Shown: positions 59,795 through 64,000 of the stretch, piece after piece
How the letters are laid out: each line of letters begins with the position of its first letter
How positions within the stretch are numbered: position 1 is the stretch's first letter
NCBI RefSeq assembly: GCF_015751905.1
Contig: NZ_JADOUF010000001.1
Span: forward strand, 3,410,001-3,474,000
Direction of reading: 5' to 3'
Origin: Longispora fulva
GTDB taxonomy: Bacteria; Actinomycetota; Actinomycetes; Mycobacteriales; Micromonosporaceae
DNA length: 64,000 bases
The notes under the pieces: generated by a model
Told to the model about the DNA's origin: nothing
The model's input: only the letters and a program-made list of their open reading frames with translations
Databases searched by the model: none
Program-made: the position numbers and the translations under genes

Positions 59795-61276
59795 GTGGAG
59801 TACACGGAATACCGCGCCCACGACGCGGTCGGCCTCGCCGAACTGGTCTCCAGTGGACAAGTGTCCGCCGCCGAGCTGCTCGACACCGCGATCGCCCGCG
59901 CCGAGGCCGTCAACGGCGCGGTGAACGCCATCGTCCGCCCGATGCACGGGCTGGCCCGCGAGCGCGCCGCCGGCACCCTGTCCGGCCCGTTCGCCGGCGT
60001 GCCGTTCCTGATCAAGGACCTGTTGCAGGACTACGCCGGCCAGCCCACCGCCAGCGGCAGCCGCGCACTGACCACCCTCTCCGCCGCCGAGCACAGCGCC
60101 GTCGTGCACCGCTGGCTCGACGCGGGCCTCGTGGTGTTCGGCAAGACCGGCACCCCGGAGTTCGGCACGAAGAGCATCACCGAGGCCGAGGTGTACGGCC
60201 CCACCCGCAACCCGTGGAACCTCGGCCACACCCCCGGCGGCTCCTCCGGCGGCTCCGCCGCGGCCGTGGCTGCCGGCATCGTGCCCATGGCCGGCGCGAG
60301 CGACGGGGGCGGCTCGATCCGGATCCCGGCGGCCTGCTGCGGACTGTTCGGGCTCAAGGCAGGGCGGGGCCTGGTCCCGACGGGACCGCACTTCGCCGAG
60401 TACCTGCACGGGGCGGCCACCGACGGCGTCGTCTCCCGCAGCGTGCGCGACTCGGCGGCGATGCTCGACGTGCTCACGGCCGGGCACGACCCGGGCGGCC
60501 CGTACCTGCACGCGCGGACCGAGGTGCGCTACGCCGACCTCGCCCGGCGCGACCCCGGCACCCTGCGGATCGGGTTCGCCACCCGCTCCCCGATCGACAC
60601 CGAGGTGCACCCCGACGCCGTCGCCGCCGTGGAGGACGCCGCGGCGCTGCTCACGAAGCTCGGGCACGACGTGGGGCCCGCCGAGACCGGCGTCGACGAG
60701 CGCCAGCTCGCCCTCGACTTCCTCACCATGTGGTGCGGGCAGGTCGCGCACACCGTCGACTACGCCCGCCAGGCCACCGGCGCGCCCGCCAGCGACTTCG
60801 AGCTCGACACCCGGCTGCTCGCCGCCGTCGGCCGGTCGACCCGCGCGCACGAGTACGTCGCCGCCCACCACCGGTGGAACGCGTACAGCAGGGCGCTCGC
60901 GGTGTTCCACAGCCGCTACGACCTGCTGCTCACCCCGACGCTGGCCCGGCCGCCGGTCCGGATCGGGGAGCTGGACACGCCCCGGGCGGTCCGCGCGGCC
61001 GGCCACGTCCTGCTGAGACTGGGGCTCGCCGGGAAACTCGCGTCGACGCCCATGTGGGACACCGTGATGCGGACCAATCTCGCGCCGAACCCGTACACCC
61101 AGCTGGCGAACATCACCGGGCGGCCGGCGATGAGCGTGCCGACGTACCGCACCGCCGACGGGTTGCCGCTCGGAGTGCAGTTCGTCGGCGGGCTCGGGAG
61201 CGAGGGGACGCTGCTGGCGCTGGCCGCCCAGCTGGAGGCGGCCCGGCCGTGGGCGCACCTGGAGCCGGCACTCTAG
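59795..61276 (+). CDS. Amidase signature family enzyme
   Basis: 493 residues. Ser-cisSer-Lys triad visible: Lys in PFLIKDL, cis-Ser in [16 protein letters not shown] and nucleophile Ser in [12 protein letters not shown]. Hydrolyses a carboxamide; the bacterial family includes fatty acid amide and 6-aminohexanoate-cyclic-dimer hydrolase types, and this one is not assignable. GTG 59795 has GGTGGGGG six bases before it; a TTG two codons earlier is possible. Not GatA: no gatB/gatC nearby. Confidence 0.9.
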   Translation: MEYTEYRAHDAVGLAELVSSGQVSAAELLDTAIARAEAVNGAVNAIVRPMHGLARERAAGTLSGPFAGVPFLIKDLLQDYAGQPTASGSRALTTLSAAEHSAVVHRWLDAGLVVFGKTGTPEFGTKSITEAEVYGPTRNPWNLGHTPGGSSGGSAAAVAAGIVPMAGASDGGGSIRIPAACCGLFGLKAGRGLVPTGPHFAEYLHGAATDGVVSRSVRDSAAMLDVLTAGHDPGGPYLHARTEVRYADLARRDPGTLRIGFATRSPIDTEVHPDAVAAVEDAAALLTKLGHDVGPAETGVDERQLALDFLTMWCGQVAHTVDYARQATGAPASDFELDTRLLAAVGRSTRAHEYVAAHHRWNAYSRALAVFHSRYDLLLTPTLARPPVRIGELDTPRAVRAAGHVLLRLGLAGKLASTPMWDTVMRTNLAPNPYTQLANITGRPAMSVPTYRTADGLPLGVQFVGGLGSEGTLLALAAQLEAARPWAHLEPAL

Positions 61277-61283
61277 CCGGCGG

Positions 61284-61928
61284 TCACGCCGCGGCCGGGC
61301 GGGTCCGCCACAGCGACAGCGCCAACCAGACCGAGCCCACGGCCACCAGCACGCCGTGCGCGATCCGGCCGGCCGGCGGCGCGTAGAACTGCGGGATGAA
61401 CAGGGCGAAGCCGACCGCGAACACGACGGCCGCCGTCCGCGACAGCGTGCCGGCCCGCGAGACCGCCACGGCGACGAGCACCGCGCCCACGCCGAGGAGC
61501 AGCAGGCCAACCAGGAAGATCGTGATCGCGACCGGCTGGAACCGGACGGCCTTGACCAGTTCGAGCACGTCGAGTCCCCCGGTCGCGTTGCCGGCGACCG
61601 CGTGCAGGCCGAAGTCCTCGGCGCCGTAGTACGGCAGGGTCAGACCGGCGCCGATCCAGTACGTGACCGCTCCCGCGAGGGCCGGTCCGGCGCCCCGGGT
61701 GGCCCGGAGCGCGTCGCGGACGGCGAGCAGGCCGAGGGGTACCAGAATGAAGCCGAGCATCGCGAACAGGTGCGCGGCGACCCAGTTGCCCGAGGACATG
61801 GCCGCGGTCGCGCCCTCCGCCGTGGTCTCGTCCTCCCAGGGCCGGACCGCCGGGTAGAGGATGAAGAGCACACCGGCGAGGGCCAGTGCGACGGATCCGA
61901 GCCGGATCCTGAGGTTGGACGAAGGCAT
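61284..61928 (-). CDS. Multi-pass membrane protein, unknown
   Basis: 214 residues with six hydrophobic segments, including VALALAGVLFILYPAVRPW and LFAMLGFILVPLGLLAV. The extracytoplasmic or loop sequences YYGAEDFGLHAVAG and PQFYAPPAGRIAHG are the only polar landmarks. No domain recognised. ATG 61928 follows GGAG. Convergent with the amidase gene, ending seven bases from it. Confidence 0.75.
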   Translation of the reverse strand: MPSSNLRIRLGSVALALAGVLFILYPAVRPWEDETTAEGATAAMSSGNWVAAHLFAMLGFILVPLGLLAVRDALRATRGAGPALAGAVTYWIGAGLTLPYYGAEDFGLHAVAGNATGGLDVLELVKAVRFQPVAITIFLVGLLLLGVGAVLVAVAVSRAGTLSRTAAVVFAVGFALFIPQFYAPPAGRIAHGVLVAVGSVWLALSLWRTRPAAA

Positions 61929-62040
61929 CGCGGAACTCCTCTGTGCTGGGGGCTACAGGGTGCGCGCCCCCGCTGGCAGTCCGCTGTACGTCCGCTGTCG
62001 CCGGGTAGTGTTCGACTCCGCCGACCACGCAGGAGTGACC

Positions 62041-62421
62041 ATGAGTGACCCCACCGCCGAGCTGCGCGCCGCCGAGCGCCGGCTCCAGGCCGCCCAGCTC
62101 GCCGGGGACGCCGACGCCCTCGACCAGCTCCTCGACGACCGGCTGATCTTCACCCTCGGGGTCCACGGGCGGACGTACACCAAGCGGGACGACCTGGAGC
62201 TGCAGCGTTCCGGCGCCCAGTCGCTCACCCGGGTCGACGAGGAGGAGCTGCGGGTCCTCGTGGAGGGCGCCACCGGCGTGACCTGGTTCCTCGGCACCCT
62301 CGCCGGCACCTTCGGCGACGACTCCTTCCACGCCCGGATGCGCTACACCCGCACCTGGATCAGGGACGACGCGCGGGGCTGGCGGGTCGTGGCCGCCCAC
62401 GCCAGCACGGTGCCCGAGTAG
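62041..62421 (+). CDS. NTF2-like (DUF4440) family protein
   Basis: 126 residues. The cone-shaped NTF2/SnoaL-like fold is suggested by LRAAERRLQAAQLAGDADALDQLLDDRLIFTLGVHGRTYTK at the start and MRYTRTWIRDDARGWRVVAAHAS at the end, the classic DUF4440 pattern. May bind or transform a small molecule; no catalytic residues assigned. ATG 62041 has AGGAG at seven bases. Confidence 0.85.
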   Translation: MSDPTAELRAAERRLQAAQLAGDADALDQLLDDRLIFTLGVHGRTYTKRDDLELQRSGAQSLTRVDEEELRVLVEGATGVTWFLGTLAGTFGDDSFHARMRYTRTWIRDDARGWRVVAAHASTVPE

Positions 62422-62424
62422 CCC

Positions 62425-62739
62425 CTACACGCAGGCCCGGTCGAGGAGACCGGCCCAGGTCCTGGGACCGACGAGGCCGTCGACCTCGCGGCCCCGGTAC
62501 CCGCACAGGTACTGGAAGTCCCTCACCGCCCTCGTGGTCCTGGGTCCGAAGACCCCGTCGGCGGTGACGCCCAGCTTCGCCTGCAGGAACGGCACGCAGC
62601 CGCCCCGGTCCCCTTCGGACAGGAACGGCCGGGTCTGCGCGCAGGAGGCCGCCGCCCAGGCCGGGGCCGTCACGAACACCGTGCCGACGACCACCGCCCC
62701 GACGGTGAGCATCGTCGTCATCATCCGCAGTCTGGTCAT
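62425..62739 (-). CDS. Secreted peptidoglycan-binding domain protein
   Basis: 104 residues. Signal peptide with cleavage near AWAA/ASC (about residue 31), then a single PG_binding_1 domain: VPFLQAKLGVTADGVFGPRTTRAVRDFQYLCG and VDGLVGPRTWAGLL. Four cysteines probably form two disulfides. No enzymatic domain, so it binds the cell wall and may be a wall-associated regulator or decoy. GAGGACCGACG precedes ATG. Confidence 0.87.
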   Translation of the reverse strand: MTRLRMMTTMLTVGAVVVGTVFVTAPAWAAASCAQTRPFLSEGDRGGCVPFLQAKLGVTADGVFGPRTTRAVRDFQYLCGYRGREVDGLVGPRTWAGLLDRACV

Positions 62740-62896
62740 CGTCGGTCCTCGATTCTCGCAGCGACTGGTACGCCAGCAATCTACGGTCGTCGGACCCGCC
62801 GGGCATCCGACGACCGATGTAGATCGGCCGCAACCCTGGCGGTAGCCGGCGGCGGCCGTCCACCCGGGGCGGTAGCCACGCGTCGGAGGTCCGGGG

Positions 62897-63772
62897 CTAT
62901 TCGAGGAAGGCGAGTTCCTCGTCGGTGAGGCGGAGCGCCGCGGCGGCCACGTTCTCGGCGAGGTGGTCGGGGTCGCCGGTGCCGGGGATGGCCAGGACGT
63001 GCGGCCCGCGGCTGAGCGTCCAGGCCGTCCTGACCTGCGCCGCGGAGACGCCCCGGTCCCGGGCCACGGTGGCGATCCGGTCGTCGGCCAGCACCCCGCC
63101 CTCCTCGCGCCCGTTGCCGGTGATCGCGAAGAACGGCACGAACGCCACGCCCTGTTCCCCGCAGGCGCGCAGGACGACGTCGCCGTTGCGGGTGTCGTGG
63201 CCGTACCTGTTCTGCACGCACACCACCGGCGCGATCGCCCGGGCCTGCGCGAGGTGCTCCACCCGGACGTTGGACAGGCCCAGGTGCCGGATCAGGCCGG
63301 CGTCGCGGAGTTCGGCCAGCGCGCCGAAGTGCTCGCTGACGGAGTCGAGGCCGTGGGTGCGCAGGTTCACCACGTCCAGGTGGTCGCGGCCGAGCTGGCG
63401 CAGGTTCTCCTCGACCTGGCCGCGCAGCTGGTCGGGGCGGGCCAGCCCGAGCCACTCACCGGCGGCGTCGCGGATCGGCCCGACCTTGGTGGTGATGACC
63501 AGGTCGTCGGCGTAGGGGGCCAGTGCCCGGTTGATGAGCTCGTTGGCCGACCGCAGCGGGGAGAAGTAGAAGCCGGCGGTGTCGATGTGGTTCACGCCGA
63601 GTTCGACGGCGCGGCGCAGTACGCCGATCGACCGGTCGCGGTCGCTCGGGACGCCCAGGTCGAACGCCGCGCTGCCGGTCAGGCGCATCGCGCCGAAACC
63701 GAGCCGGTTGACGGTGAGGTCGCCGAGGGTCCAGGTGCCCGCGGCGGCCGCGGTGATCTCGTGTGTGGGCAT
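62897..63772 (-). CDS. Aldo/keto reductase
   Basis: 291 residues, TIM-barrel NADPH-dependent reductase. LGFGAMRLTG starts the barrel; NHIDTAGFYF has catalytic Asp and Tyr, TTKVG the Lys; the usual His is replaced by the segment VVNLRTHG, as in the subfamily related to pyridoxal reductases. The coenzyme-binding end reads VLAIPGTGDPDHLAENV. ATG 63772 is six bases after TAGATT, so leaderless expression is likely. Confidence 0.9.
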   Translation of the reverse strand: MPTHEITAAAAGTWTLGDLTVNRLGFGAMRLTGSAAFDLGVPSDRDRSIGVLRRAVELGVNHIDTAGFYFSPLRSANELINRALAPYADDLVITTKVGPIRDAAGEWLGLARPDQLRGQVEENLRQLGRDHLDVVNLRTHGLDSVSEHFGALAELRDAGLIRHLGLSNVRVEHLAQARAIAPVVCVQNRYGHDTRNGDVVLRACGEQGVAFVPFFAITGNGREEGGVLADDRIATVARDRGVSAAQVRTAWTLSRGPHVLAIPGTGDPDHLAENVAAAALRLTDEELAFLE

Positions 63773-63964
63773 CGGCAGAATCTAACCAACCGTCCCTATC
63801 GGGCGCAGTCGGACACCTGGCCGATAGTGCTCCGTCAAGATCCCTGTTACGTTGTTACCGTCGGAGGAGCCGCCCGCCCCGACTCCCCCCGGATCGCCCA
63901 CTTCGGGCAGGTCGCTGCGCTAGTCTCTCGATCAAACCATCACATTTCTGTACAGAGGTGGCGC

Positions 63965-64000
63965 GTGTCCGAGGCGAGCGTGGTGAGCGGACCCATCCCC
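63965..64000 (+). CDS. Start of an unidentified gene (partial at right edge)
   Basis: GTG 63965 opens 12 codons (VSEASVVSGPIP) to the window end without stop, with GAGG eight bases upstream and about 180 noncoding bases before it. Too short to identify. The noncoding bases 63786-63960 show nothing else I can support. Confidence 0.4.
   Translation, partial: MSEASVVSGPIP

Noticed and set aside
1-64000. tRNA, rRNA, CRISPR arrays or prophage
   Set aside because: I found no cloverleaf-like tRNA, no rRNA segment, no regularly spaced repeats and no phage structural genes by reading; a covariance-model scan would settle the RNA question.

Overview
The window is very GC-rich, coding-dense DNA with strong third-position GC bias, many GTG starts, leaderless promoters, ROK/TetR/LacI/ECF regulators, non-ribosomal peptide synthetase (NRPS) genes and a chaplin-like surface protein. 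This points to the chromosome of a filamentous actinomycete. Micromonosporaceae or a close relative is my inference, not something proved here. I saw no rRNA, tRNA or CRISPR, and no gene-free stretch longer than 300 bases.

Region by region: (1) 1-8196 holds two overlapping minus-strand NRPS genes, a C-A-T-C-A-T synthetase followed by a C-A... synthetase that runs off the left edge exactly at its A3 core motif. The two complete A domains have the same specificity-pocket residues. (2) 8439-16962 holds a STAS regulator, a DUF3040 protein, a divergent MFS exporter/TetR pair, a zinc-finger-HTH protein, a cysteine-bearing winged-helix regulator divergent from a membrane/FAD-Rieske/YihY gene group, and a DHFR-fold reductase. 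(3) 17024-21481 holds a membrane GGDEF enzyme, a TetR regulator and membrane proteins. (4) 21513-25445 is a complete xylose module: xylA-xylB overlapping by ATGA, with a divergent ROK repressor and an operator. (5) 25482-31080 holds a DUF2278 protein, a chaplin-like secreted protein behind a strikingly AT-rich leader, conserved unknowns, a NarL-type two-component pair, a beta-propeller protein and a decayed methyltransferase.

(6) 31114-35526 holds a TetR-SDR-tautomerase regulon with a shared 16-base operator, and a FtsX-type ABC exporter. (7) 35792-41570 holds a GDSL hydrolase, a protein with the AGN motif of contractile-injection-system (eCIS) cargo plus an OmpA-like domain, an unrecognised partner, a membrane protein, a secreted HNH nuclease and a small Cys protein. 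(8) 41757-46482 holds a TPR protein, a secreted protein, a TPR-GGDEF enzyme, a Clp-N/HTH protein with two palindromes over its promoter, and a VOC protein. (9) 46483-47982 is an intact 1500-bp insertion sequence sitting in a CTAG site that was the shared stop codon of two convergent genes. (10) 47983-64000 holds a nucleotidyltransferase, hydrolase, VOC protein, LacI regulator, large secreted glucose/sorbosone-dehydrogenase-like protein, APH-type kinase, an ECF41 sigma factor with its own textbook promoter, a secreted M36 protease, an amidase, small proteins, an aldo/keto reductase and the first 12 codons of a further gene.

A recurring theme is promoter architecture. At least nine genes have a TANNNT box exactly six bases before an ATG/GTG, so they are probably translated from leaderless mRNAs. 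Several carry operators fused to that box, most clearly the mirrored pair at 12990/13087 and the paired palindromes at 45849-45897.
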